From NCBI GenBank assembly GCA_016712145.1, contig JADJRO010000001.1, forward strand, positions 682,001 to 746,000: a stretch of DNA of 64,000 nucleotides. The letters run 5' to 3'. Shown here in pieces: positions 53,182-62,644 of the stretch; the first letter of the stretch is position 1; each line of letters begins with the position of its first letter. The stretch comes from Saprospiraceae bacterium. Its GTDB lineage: Bacteria > Bacteroidota > Bacteroidia > Chitinophagales > Saprospiraceae. The notes under the pieces were generated by a model that did no database searches, was not told the origin of the DNA, and saw only the letters and a list, made by a program, of their open reading frames with translations. Both the position numbers and the translations under genes were made by a program.

Positions 53182-53919
53182 CTATAGATAATATTCACGT
53201 GTTAAAACAGAATACTCCTTACTGCGCATTCCGTTTTCATCATATAAAAACAACTCAAATTCTGTATATACTGTTTTAGCGTTAGTGAATTCCAATAAGA
53301 CTCGATTTGTTTTTGAAGACTGCTTATTTCGAACCTTTAGAACTCTCGACAAATATAAGTCCACATTTTGCATTTGATTGACAATCATGTCTGAACCAAC
53401 AGCTGGCAAAACCAAACTGATTTTACCATTTGGATTTAAACGAGCTTTAGCAATTTTTACTAAAAGTGGAAAACTTAATGTCAGCTGATGGCGTGCCCTG
53501 TTTTTATCGACATTGGGAGACAATAACGAATCCACAAAGAAAGGTGGATTGCATATAATTTGATCGAATCGATCTTCGAGTTGTTGATTTGATTTGGAAT
53601 CTATAAGTTCTTCAGCATTTAAACAAATCGCATCCAATTTGGAATGCCAGGGAGATTGTTCAAAATTGTACATTGCACATTGTATTGAATTCTTATCACT
53701 GTCTAATGCAATAATGTGTGCATGGGCAGCAGCTTTTTGAGCAGCCATTAATGATAAGATACCACTACCTGTGCCAATATCAAGAATTTTAGCTGCCTGA
53801 TCAAGTTGAATCCATGATCCCAATAATACCGCATCCGTAGTAACCGGAAAAACCCCGGGACTTACAAAAACCGCAAATTGTTTAAATCTGAATGCCTCCT
53901 TTGTAAAATCCAAGGCCAT
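53182..53919 (-). CDS. trmN6: tRNA1(Val) (adenine37-N6)-methyltransferase
   Basis: SAM-dependent N6-adenine methyltransferase of the YfiC/TrmN6 type. Motif I is ILDIGTGSGILSLMAA near residues 44-59. The catalytic NPPF motif is near 121-124 (IICNPPFFVDSLLSP), followed by RARHQLTLSFPLLVKIAK as in the family. 245 aa. Its ATG shares one base with the stop of the DUF5689 lipoprotein (TAATG), so it is coupled to the TonB-receptor group although functionally unrelated. Confidence 0.93.
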   Translation of the reverse strand: MALDFTKEAFRFKQFAVFVSPGVFPVTTDAVLLGSWIQLDQAAKILDIGTGSGILSLMAAQKAAAHAHIIALDSDKNSIQCAMYNFEQSPWHSKLDAICLNAEELIDSKSNQQLEDRFDQIICNPPFFVDSLLSPNVDKNRARHQLTLSFPLLVKIAKARLNPNGKISLVLPAVGSDMIVNQMQNVDLYLSRVLKVRNKQSSKTNRVLLEFTNAKTVYTEFELFLYDENGMRSKEYSVLTREYYL

Positions 53920-55958
53920 TAAGGCGTAATATCATTCAGACTTCTGATAGAAATTTGTTTGGCTTGCGCTGCCCCACCCTGATTCACAACTCCAACTATT
54001 TTGACTACACTTGTTTGAAAATTAGTGCTTGCAAAACTTGCCTGTGTACGCGTATAAAGATCCATAGTACCGGATCCGTCATTGAGCGTGCAGGTACCGG
54101 AAAATGTGGCACCACTTGCTTTGGTAATTGTAACTCCTATAATTTCAACTAAAGTAGATTCCAGTGCTTCAAAGTTCTGAAGAATCTGATTGATCGAATA
54201 CCGCGTTGGCAACACCACATTGGTTCCAATTTTTTTAGCATTTGCCAATGGTACATTATTGACTTCTAGTAATCCCGAAAACTCAGACAACTCCTGTGAT
54301 GATATATCAATTTCCAAATCATCTCCCACCACGAAATTGTGGTCAGCTGTAAATCGAACAACCATTCCACCACTACTATCTTGTATGTGAATGTTTTTAG
54401 TTGTGGTGCTGCCATTGGAGACATCACTGATTACACTTGCATGAATTTTTCGATTCGCCGGGACACTGGTTGTTGTGCCTAAAAATAAAGACCGAACTGT
54501 ACGCAAACTTATAAAAATTGGTGTACCTCCACCTCCTCCACCACTCACATCGGTTGAATTGCGCATGGTTAATTGCATGTCTTTATTTGCACCACCTTGA
54601 GTCACCATGGCTAATAGCTTGATGCTACCCGTTGGAAAATTCTCGTTTGCAAATAGAGCTTGGGTTCTTGTAAACAACAGCATACTCCCAGTCCCATCAC
54701 TCAAATTACATGAACCAGAAAAAGTAGCAGAACCCGATTTGCTAATTGTAACATTGGATACTTCAACGAGGCTTGACTCGAGGTTTTCAAAATTTGCGAT
54801 TATTTCTGAAAGCGTTTTAGCTTGAGGAACCATATTACCCGTACCGATTTTGGCTGCATTGGCATTGTCAACATTGTTGATCTGCAACAATCCATCAAAC
54901 TCAGAAATTTCCTGATCAGATACATTAATTTGAAGTTGGTCTCCTAAATTGAAACTGTGATTTGATAAAAATCGAATGGTAATTCCTCCTGTTATATCTT
55001 GAATAACAAGGTTTTTGGATGTGGTATTCATGTTTACCCGGTCGCTGATTACCGTACCTACAATTTTTTTATTGGATGGCGCATTTGTAATTGTTCCTGT
55101 GAATAATTTTCGCAAATCCAAAATTGAAATCTGCGCTAAATTTCCACCTCCCAGACATGGATCGTTTGTAAATTGAACATCAGTTAAATTTCTTATATAG
55201 AGCTGGGCATCAGATTGGTATTTGCTCAATATTGCCGTAATGCTTCCATTTTTAGATGGCACCGCAGTTCCAGCAAAATCAGCAAAATTGCTGGTGCGCA
55301 ATAAGATTTCGTTTTTATTGCAATCCGTTAATGTATGGTTGACTGAAACTTTAGCTACCACATCTGCATAGGTCGTACCCGTATCGCTTCGCGCAAATTC
55401 AATATTATCTAACTGGATTAAAGTACTTATATCTTGTGCAGTTAACGTACTTATTGTTTTTTTCTTAGCAACGATGTTTTGATTTTTAGGTCCTTTAAAT
55501 ACGTATTTGTCAATTAGCACATCTTCAATTCCTGACAAATTTGTATAGTTTCCATTTATATAGGTACCCAATCCTAATTGAATCAATCCATTGTAATCTC
55601 CTATCGTCAAACCCTTGCATTTTAATCCAATTTTCATACCTACAGGAAAATCTGTATAAATGCCTGTTCGATTTAATTTTAATTCAATCCCGCCTGTTGA
55701 ATCTTGAATCACGATCGTTTTATAAAAATTGCCACTTTTATCATCGGCTACTACTGTCGCGTGAATTAAAAAATCGTTTGTGATCGTTGTAAATTTTCCA
55801 GACACATATTTTGATTTTAATTCTGCAATGGAAGAATTAGGATCAAATCCAATTTCTTCCACAGGCTGAGGTGGTTTATCAAAATCTCGATCCAGACATG
55901 CAGTAAATCCTAATAATCCTAATACTAACAAAGCGCTGTATCTTTTTATAAAATTCAT
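53919..55958 (-). CDS. DUF5689 family lipoprotein with duplicated OB-like domains
   Basis: Surface lipoprotein. The start is taken as the ATG at 55958 (MNFIKRYSALLVLGLLGFTAC, lipid Cys 21); an ATG at 55982 is also possible. Residues about 30-260 are the DUF5689 region. Then two clear repeats of about 200 residues follow (SILDLRKLFTGT to NSTDV, and SLRTVRSLFLGT to SLNDI), separated by a GGGGGG linker. Each repeat has VISD, ITGG/SSGG and TFSG landmarks. It follows the TonB receptor gene on the same strand. DUF5689 proteins are often found with TonB receptors and secreted nucleases, as here. Confidence 0.82.
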   Translation of the reverse strand: MNFIKRYSALLVLGLLGFTACLDRDFDKPPQPVEEIGFDPNSSIAELKSKYVSGKFTTITNDFLIHATVVADDKSGNFYKTIVIQDSTGGIELKLNRTGIYTDFPVGMKIGLKCKGLTIGDYNGLIQLGLGTYINGNYTNLSGIEDVLIDKYVFKGPKNQNIVAKKKTISTLTAQDISTLIQLDNIEFARSDTGTTYADVVAKVSVNHTLTDCNKNEILLRTSNFADFAGTAVPSKNGSITAILSKYQSDAQLYIRNLTDVQFTNDPCLGGGNLAQISILDLRKLFTGTITNAPSNKKIVGTVISDRVNMNTTSKNLVIQDITGGITIRFLSNHSFNLGDQLQINVSDQEISEFDGLLQINNVDNANAAKIGTGNMVPQAKTLSEIIANFENLESSLVEVSNVTISKSGSATFSGSCNLSDGTGSMLLFTRTQALFANENFPTGSIKLLAMVTQGGANKDMQLTMRNSTDVSGGGGGGTPIFISLRTVRSLFLGTTTSVPANRKIHASVISDVSNGSTTTKNIHIQDSSGGMVVRFTADHNFVVGDDLEIDISSQELSEFSGLLEVNNVPLANAKKIGTNVVLPTRYSINQILQNFEALESTLVEIIGVTITKASGATFSGTCTLNDGSGTMDLYTRTQASFASTNFQTSVVKIVGVVNQGGAAQAKQISIRSLNDITP

Positions 55959-55988
55959 ATATTCAAATTTAATTAAATTCATTATAAA

Positions 55989-58744
55989 TTATAATCTCCA
56001 ACTCAATCCACAGAAATAGTTAATCCCCTGCAAATAATAATACTTTGAAGGAAACTTATCGGGATTTTTTTCAGCATAGTCAAATCGGTATTGCTCGAAT
56101 CCTCCAGAAATCAAATTTTGTCTATTTAATAAATTGTTGACACTGCATGTCAATCCAAAATCCTGATTCAATAGTTTAAATCCTTTATATAAAAACAGGT
56201 TGATATAAAATGCTTCTGGCAGTTTTTCCTGGCTAATTATTTTATTAAATTGGATACCGGCAGGATCCAAATCGGCTACAGCTTGCGGGATACGACGCAA
56301 TGGATTCGGCTCCAGATATTGATCGCTTAAATAATTAAAACTCAAGGTAGCAAAACCGTTTCGCTTAAAATTATACTTTAGTACAATAGATCCAGCTTGC
56401 ATTGCACTTGCTGGAACATAAAAATTCTTTAAGTAAATAGTATGCTTCCCATTGCTGGAACTAAATTTATCAAACAATAACATTTCAGGACGTGATGTAT
56501 AGATAGCATCTCCTAATGAATAAATTCCCGAAATCACAAAGCCTCTTCCTATTTTATATTCAACAGACGACTCAATGCCTAAATGCCTTTGGTCAAGTTT
56601 TGTATAAAACGCATTAATCAATCCCCCATCCGCTAAATCAACGTTGCCTGATGCTTCTAATTGCTCGTCTAAAAGAAGTTTTTATTAATAATTTGGTCTT
56701 TATAATTTAAAGCATACGCTGTGCATTCAATTTTAATTTTGGGGCTTTTATAAAAATAACTTAAATCTGCCGCTTGAACTTTGGTTTGATTGGTTTCCTT
56801 CAAAACATTTGCGTTCCATTCTGGATTAACAAATGTTTGATCAAACCGATTTGGTAATTTTTGGTATGCCAGATTTATTCGGAAATAATTTCGACCATTG
56901 ATTTTCCAGGTAAGCATTGTTTTTGCTGCATATCCCGTTTGATTTATTCTATCCGATTTTCCTAGAGAATTGGGATTGATTGCATTTAGAAAAAATCCTT
57001 CCCGGTAGAATGAATGAAAATCAGTAGAAATTCCAGCATTAAAATCCCACCTTTTGCCATAATAATTGTAATCCGTTATAACAGATTGATTCAAATGATG
57101 TGATTTATAATGATATCCATAAATTTCACCTTCTCGTATAATGTGATTGGGATAACGAACATCCGGATTTTGAAAACTGGGGTTATCAATAAAATCTTCC
57201 GCATCAAGCAGAAAATCTGCACCCAATAAATCCGTTAATTCTAGATAATTATCAAGACTTCCAGCCCGTAAACGGTATTTTAAATTAAAAAGATGGCGTT
57301 TTAAATTCCAGTTCAGTTTGCCAAAAAACTGCAATTCTTCCGGATCTGCGTGTCTTTCATTTAACCAATAAGTGGCCCTGTTTCCAGAAACTGTATTCCC
57401 ATTAACTCCATTTGCATGTTCAATGGTTGAATAATTTGAATAGTTGGATTGATATAAACGAGTCCAATTGATTTGCCGAACATTGACATTTTGTTCCCAT
57501 GCTTCCCAAACGCTTGCTCCAACCAAACTGTCTTCAATATAGGAAGGTAATTTTTGATAATAATCAGGCCTTGGATCCGGTGCATTGTACCAATCCAATT
57601 GACTGTCAGAGCGCTTTCCTTTTATTCCTAGTAAACCTGATTCAAAATGGATTGACTCATTTACATTCCACAGATAATTCAGCATTGCCATTGGAATTTT
57701 TGAACTTGCAGTCCTTGAATTTCGAATTTCACCCTCTTGTAGCCCCCAATATGAATTGTAATAATTATCCTTTGCCAAAGCATAAACTTCTTTGGTTGCT
57801 GGGCTAGCCTTCCCTCGCTCAACGGGTGCATTTACTGCTAAAAGACTAAGTGTATGATGCCTTCCAATGTTTTTTGAAATACCAAGATAGGCTCCCCAAG
57901 CATCATAATAACTACCTGGTATATAAGCTTCTTGTGCCCAACGACGGTTTAAACCAGCAACTAAAAACCAATTGTTATTAAGTGCACCAGATACATAATG
58001 GACATCCATTTTATGTCTATATGCCCGATTGGATTCAGCGTATCGAACCACCAGCCCCTCTCTGAAATTTGCAGGATTTGCATCAATCCATTGACTTAGT
58101 CCTGAACTTCCAAAATCGTAAGGATTGTCTTTAAAGCTGCGATAAGCCTCCCCATAACGAGTTAATAAATTTTGACCTGACAAAAGATTGTATTGAGAAT
58201 AGCCCGATGCAAGATTTCCAAGTATAAAACCATTGATACCAAATTGATCATATACAGATTGCACAGAACGCAGTCGAAACCGAAACGAACTCCAGTCGAA
58301 ACTGGCAGCTTCTAAAATCGGATCATCTGATGATGACAATAGGCTATAAACGTCAGAATCATCCGTTTCCTGATCATTTGAACTGGTAGATGTTTCCTGG
58401 TCATTGGCCAATCTGCCCGTACTTGAAACCAAATAAAACTCTTGAATGTCTGTATTCCAATCTGTTGCAACCAATTTTATGGAAAATAAGGCAAAGTTTT
58501 CTTTGATGATTTCCAAATCTAACAACTGCTCAGGATCATCAAGTGGTATTGAAAAGTAGCCGGATACATCCGAAACAAATTCTTTGTGAGTCGTTTTATC
58601 TCTAATAATTGCAGCTCCTACTGGTTCTTGCGTTTGATTATTGACAATTTTTCCCTTTAATACTTGGCTAAAACTTGATCCTGCAAGTAGGATGGAAATA
58701 AATACAATTAAATATGACTTGATGAACACTATTTGGGAATGCAT
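55989..58744 (-). pseudogene. TonB-dependent receptor, frameshifted
   Basis: Outer-membrane receptor with signal peptide (residues 1-26) and CarboxypepD_reg-like domain (about 28-105: VLKGKIVNNQTQEPVGAAIIRD). A Ser/Asp-rich insert lies at about 115-140, followed by a long barrel. The first frame ends at 56669 (KDQIINKNFF) and the rest, from about 56660 to 55989, lies in another frame (DEQLEASGNVDLADGGLINAF to LSWRL). One extra base in the A-run at 56679-56683 or the A-run at 56671-56674 (plus coordinates) joins them into a 918-aa protein. The plug-region sequence is less typical than in the 783-aa receptor. Probably an indel error. Divergent from the EEP nuclease. Confidence 0.82.
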
Positions 58745-58809
58745 TATTTCCGCTTTTTGTTACTTTGTGTAAGAATAAACCACCTCAGGTTTTAAATAAC
58801 AAAATTAGC

Positions 58810-59841
58810 ATGATATTTCGATACTTTTACTGTACGCTCTTTTTTCTATTCTTGCACTCCCCTTTAACTGAACTTTCCGGCCAACAGATCGGTATCGGAT
58901 TCTATAATTTGGAAAACCTGTTTGATGTTTTTGATGACAGTCTTACGATAGATGAAGAATTTACACCCAATGGATTAAAAAACTGGACTCCTAAAAAGTA
59001 CCAGGACAAAATAGGCAAAATGGCGAGGGTGATTCATGCTATGGAAACGTCACGTAAACAAGTCCCTTTGATTATAATTGGGGTATGTGAAATTGAAAAC
59101 AGAACGGTATTAGAAGATTTAGTTCAAAATGAACAAATAAGTTCTAGTTATTATAAAATAGTACATCATAATTCCAATGATCCAAGAGGCGTTGATGTCG
59201 GACTTTTATATCGTGCGGACTACTTTACGGTCCTCCAGTCTAAATCAATTAAAATACCCTTATTTGAAAGAGACAGCAGTCCAAGATTAACCCGTGATAT
59301 CTTATTGGTTAAAGGCAAACTTGGAAGCCAGATGCTTTATGTACTCGTCAATCATTGGCCATCCCGGAGAGGAGGTGAAGTTTTAACAACACCCTATCGA
59401 ATTATTGCGGCACAGTTAAACAAACATTTAGCGGATTCTATCTTGCAATTGGATCCTACGGCTGGAATAATCATTATGGGAGATCTCAACGACAACCCAG
59501 ATGATATCAGTTTAATGAAGGGATTAGAGACTGAAACACAAATTAATCAATCAAGAAATACAGCTTATTTTAACCCATTTTATGCTAATTATAAAAATGG
59601 CGAAGGATCTACTGCATATGATGATAGCTGGAACCTTTTTGACCAAATGATACTTTCTGGTTCACTGTTAAAGAAATCCATTCAAAATTACCATTACACA
59701 GATCACCAAATTTTCAGAAGGGCATTTATGCTTGAAAAGAATGGGCATTTTCGCAATTACCCTAAACGGACCTTTTCAGGAAATCAATATATAGGTGGAT
59801 TTAGCGATCATTTTCCTGTTATCTGTTATTTTGATAGATAA
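58810..59841 (+). CDS. Secreted endonuclease/exonuclease/phosphatase family protein
   Basis: EEP-fold nuclease or phosphodiesterase. The start is the ATG at 58810; the N-terminus (MIFRYFYCTLFFLFLHSPLTELSGQQ) is a signal peptide. Metal and catalytic motifs are GFYNLENLFD, VCEIENRTVLEDLV, NHWPSRRGGE, IIMGDLNDNPDD and the final GGFSDHFPVICYF, covering the expected Asn, Glu, His, Asp-Asn and Asp-His residues. 343 aa, no T9SS domain. With the neighbouring DUF5689 lipoprotein and TonB receptor it suggests breakdown and uptake of an extracellular nucleic-acid or nucleotide substrate. Confidence 0.9.
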   Translation: MIFRYFYCTLFFLFLHSPLTELSGQQIGIGFYNLENLFDVFDDSLTIDEEFTPNGLKNWTPKKYQDKIGKMARVIHAMETSRKQVPLIIIGVCEIENRTVLEDLVQNEQISSSYYKIVHHNSNDPRGVDVGLLYRADYFTVLQSKSIKIPLFERDSSPRLTRDILLVKGKLGSQMLYVLVNHWPSRRGGEVLTTPYRIIAAQLNKHLADSILQLDPTAGIIIMGDLNDNPDDISLMKGLETETQINQSRNTAYFNPFYANYKNGEGSTAYDDSWNLFDQMILSGSLLKKSIQNYHYTDHQIFRRAFMLEKNGHFRNYPKRTFSGNQYIGGFSDHFPVICYFDR

Positions 59842-59852
59842 ATTGGGTGTGA

Positions 59853-61133
59853 ATGGATGACTCTTTTATATTTCAACTGAATCCAGAACATCATTATGTT
59901 TTGGATCAATTGGATTCACTGAAAGGCTGTTTGTTTCTAACCGGAAGAGCCGGAACTGGTAAATCCAGTTTGATTCAGTTATTTAAAAAATTGAATGCTA
60001 AACGGGTCATTTACCTTGCTCCTACAGGGGTAGCTGCTGTTCAAATTAAAGGTCAGACCATCCATAGCTTTTTTAAATTTCCCCCAGGATGGATCCGCCA
60101 ATCTGATTATAAAATCCTCCCTAAAAAGTTCGTTGAACAGATCGATTTAATTTTTATAGATGAAATTTCAATGGTGCGTGCAGAACTATTGGACCATATT
60201 GATCAATTGCTTCAACTTTCGATCGGAAATAAGAAACCATTTGGAGGAAAAGCAATGTTGTGGTGTGGTGATTTATTTCAATTACCACCTGTTGTTAGTA
60301 CCAGTTTTGAAAAAGATTATTTTCAGAATGAATATGCGAGTCCTTATTTTTTCTCGGCTAAAGTCTTTAATCAGATTGAATCATTTGAATTAATTGAACT
60401 GAATCGCATTTACAGACAATCAGATCCTTACTTTATTAAATTATTGGAAAAGATTCGAATGAATGATCTGGATTCCGATGAGCTTGAAGAAATCAACGAA
60501 CTTTGTTGCAACCCCAAGGAAGAAACAGACGTATTGCAAATCCACTTATGCACCACCAATGCATCTGCAAACCGAATTAATATGGAACGGTTGCAGGCAT
60601 TAGAGGATGTACCTAAAATTTATAAGGCAAAAATAAAAGGCCAAGTGCAATTAAATCAATACCCTGGTGAAGAGCAATTGATTTTAAAAGTTGGAGCACA
60701 AGTGGTTTTTACCAGAAATGATCCGACTAAGCGTTTTGTCAATGGAAGTTTGGGAGTTGTTTTGAGTTTGAATGAAAACTCAATTGAAATAGAAATGGAG
60801 AACAAACGAATTGAACTGGAAGCATTTACATGGGAAATAATTAAATACAAGCTTTCACCAGGAAAAAATAAAGACCTGGAAACTGAAGTTGTTGGCCATT
60901 TTATTCAATTTCCAATAAAACTTGCCTGGGCAATCACCATTCACAAAAGTCAAGGCAAAACATTTGAACACATCGCGATTGAAATGGGATCAGGTGCCTT
61001 TGAATTTGGACAAGCCTATGTAGCCTTTAGTAGGTGTAAAAGCCTGCAAGGCATCCAATTAAAACAAAAGCTACGCTGGCAGGACATCCGAACCGACGAA
61101 CGAATTATTGATTTTTTAAGACAGCATACGTAA
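59853..61133 (+). CDS. Pif1-like ATP-dependent helicase
   Basis: SF1 helicase of the Pif1/RecD-like group. Walker A is LTGRAGTGKSSLIQLF at about 29-44, with LAPTGVAAVQIKGQTIHSFF (motif Ia) near 55-74, IDEISMV (Walker B) near 100, GDLFQLPPV near 140 and the C-terminal AITIHKSQGKTFEHI and YVAFSRCKSLQGI (motifs V-VI) near 360-400. 426 aa, shorter than eukaryotic Pif1 but normal for bacterial forms. It begins 11 bases after the EEP nuclease gene. Confidence 0.9.
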   Translation: MDDSFIFQLNPEHHYVLDQLDSLKGCLFLTGRAGTGKSSLIQLFKKLNAKRVIYLAPTGVAAVQIKGQTIHSFFKFPPGWIRQSDYKILPKKFVEQIDLIFIDEISMVRAELLDHIDQLLQLSIGNKKPFGGKAMLWCGDLFQLPPVVSTSFEKDYFQNEYASPYFFSAKVFNQIESFELIELNRIYRQSDPYFIKLLEKIRMNDLDSDELEEINELCCNPKEETDVLQIHLCTTNASANRINMERLQALEDVPKIYKAKIKGQVQLNQYPGEEQLILKVGAQVVFTRNDPTKRFVNGSLGVVLSLNENSIEIEMENKRIELEAFTWEIIKYKLSPGKNKDLETEVVGHFIQFPIKLAWAITIHKSQGKTFEHIAIEMGSGAFEFGQAYVAFSRCKSLQGIQLKQKLRWQDIRTDERIIDFLRQHT

Positions 61134-61211
61134 AAGAAAGCATGAATTGAATCATTATATCCTAAGAATTAAATTAGATTATTTAAATTTGAGCGATTCA
61201 ACATAAAAAAT

Positions 61212-61337
61212 ATGTCAAAACATCAACGCACTTCAAAACCAGGCAACTCACACGGAGAACGCAAATTTTTTTATGTGATAATTGTCATTGCAGTAATCCT
61301 AATGCTGTTAATGTATTGGATGTTTAGTGCAAGTTAA
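61212..61337 (+). CDS. Small single-helix membrane protein, 41 aa
   Basis: A short open frame with ATG at 61212 and TAA at 61335. The protein has a basic N-terminus (MSKHQRTSKPGNSHGERK) and one membrane helix (FFYVIIVIAVILMLLMYWMF). The stop lies 2 bases before the miaE start, which suggests coupling. The strongly hydrophobic helix and positive N-side make it a credible small membrane protein. Function unknown. Confidence 0.6.
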   Translation: MSKHQRTSKPGNSHGERKFFYVIIVIAVILMLLMYWMFSAS

Positions 61338-61339
61338 TT

Positions 61340-61924
61340 TTGAAGTTAAATCTAGATATCCGCTATCCTAGTCCCAGGCCTTGGCTTGAAGCTGTTCTAG
61401 CTGATTTTAATTCATTTTTAATCGATCATGCTGATTGTGAACGCAAAGCATCGGCTATGGCTCTTAGTTTTGTTGCCAAATATCCAAATCGAACGGAAAT
61501 AATTCCTGAATTAATTGAAACAGCCCTTGAAGAATTGGAGCATTTTAAAATGGTCTATCATCTCATGCAACAAAGAGGGATTCAATTGCCGAGCGGAATG
61601 GCTAAAGATCCGTATATATCCGAATTATTAAGCAACACCCGAACCGGACTTGAAGAACGATTTTTAGATCGTTTACTGATCGCTTCCGTTGCAGAAACAC
61701 GTGGTGCTGAGCGTTTTCGTTTAATTGCCGAACAACTTGAAGATGAAGATCTTAAAAAGTTTTACAAAATGCTATGGACTTCTGAAGCAAAGCATGGACA
61801 TATCTATGTCAAAATGGCTTTGAATTACTTTCCGGAAGACACCGTGTATTTATGGCTTGATCGTTGGACTGATATTGAGTCTGAAGTCATCAGAAATTTA
61901 GAAATTCGTGCTGCTTTACATTAA
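61340..61924 (+). CDS. miaE: tRNA-(ms2io6A)-hydroxylase MiaE
   Basis: Diiron ferritin-like hydroxylase that acts on modified A37 of tRNA. The iron-binding E-x-x-H pairs are in EELEHFKMVYHL (about 73-84) and SEAKHGHIY (about 153-161), with a further Glu in ETRGAERFRLI near 123. DHADCERKASAMA near 31 is also conserved. 194 aa. The start appears to be TTG at 61340, since no ATG fits the family N-terminus; the TTG follows the preceding stop by 2 bases. Confidence 0.9.
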   Translation: MKLNLDIRYPSPRPWLEAVLADFNSFLIDHADCERKASAMALSFVAKYPNRTEIIPELIETALEELEHFKMVYHLMQQRGIQLPSGMAKDPYISELLSNTRTGLEERFLDRLLIASVAETRGAERFRLIAEQLEDEDLKKFYKMLWTSEAKHGHIYVKMALNYFPEDTVYLWLDRWTDIESEVIRNLEIRAALH

Positions 61925-61935
61925 ATTCCATTTAA

Positions 61936-62634
61936 ATGCATGAACATTACATTGTACCCGTCCTATCTACGCAATGGTTTTGGGGATTGTTGTTTAGTCT
62001 TATCGTTTATGGCTTGCTTTTATGGGCTGGGATGTATGCAAAGCAGAATGGATTTGAAGAAAAATACAGGTATTTCCTTGCTGGCATTTTTATAATTAGG
62101 GAAGTCTATTTATTTGCCTATATCTTTCAAATGGGCCAATTTACAGTTCAAGATTCATTGCCCTTGCATTTATGTAATATCTCCTATATTTCACTGATTA
62201 TCGTATTAATAAAACCCAATTATTTTTTGTTCGAGTTTATCTTGATGTTAGGGCTTGCAGGAGCCTTACAGAGTTTGATCACTCCAGAGTTAACACATGG
62301 TTATTCGGACTATTTCTTCTTAGATTATTATTTCAGCCACAGTGCCATCATATTTGTGCCACTTTATGCACTAATCGTATTAAATATGAAACCTAGAGAT
62401 CGCTCCTGGCTTCGTGTTTTTTGCTTTGGAAATCTGGTTTTAATTGCGGTTTATTGTCTCAACTTGTTGTTTAATTCCAATTACATTTATCTAATGGAGG
62501 CTCCAAAAGCCAATAACCCCTTGATTTTACATCCATATCCTATGCATTTGATAGGTTTTGAAGTATTTGGGTTTTTACACATAGTATTTATATATTGGTT
62601 AAGTCGAAAATATTTCATACCCAAAACAATTTAA
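61936..62634 (+). CDS. YwaF/TIGR02206-like integral membrane protein
   Basis: Membrane protein of about six to seven helices (about 12-32, 44-63, 77-92, 98-116, 133-148, 158-176, 205-225). The conserved DSLPLHLCNISY segment near 74-85 is the family mark of the YwaF/TIGR02206 group. 232 aa. It lies between miaE and purB with short gaps, in the same direction. Function unknown. Confidence 0.75.
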   Translation: MHEHYIVPVLSTQWFWGLLFSLIVYGLLLWAGMYAKQNGFEEKYRYFLAGIFIIREVYLFAYIFQMGQFTVQDSLPLHLCNISYISLIIVLIKPNYFLFEFILMLGLAGALQSLITPELTHGYSDYFFLDYYFSHSAIIFVPLYALIVLNMKPRDRSWLRVFCFGNLVLIAVYCLNLLFNSNYIYLMEAPKANNPLILHPYPMHLIGFEVFGFLHIVFIYWLSRKYFIPKTI

Positions 62635-62644
62635 ATTATTGTAA

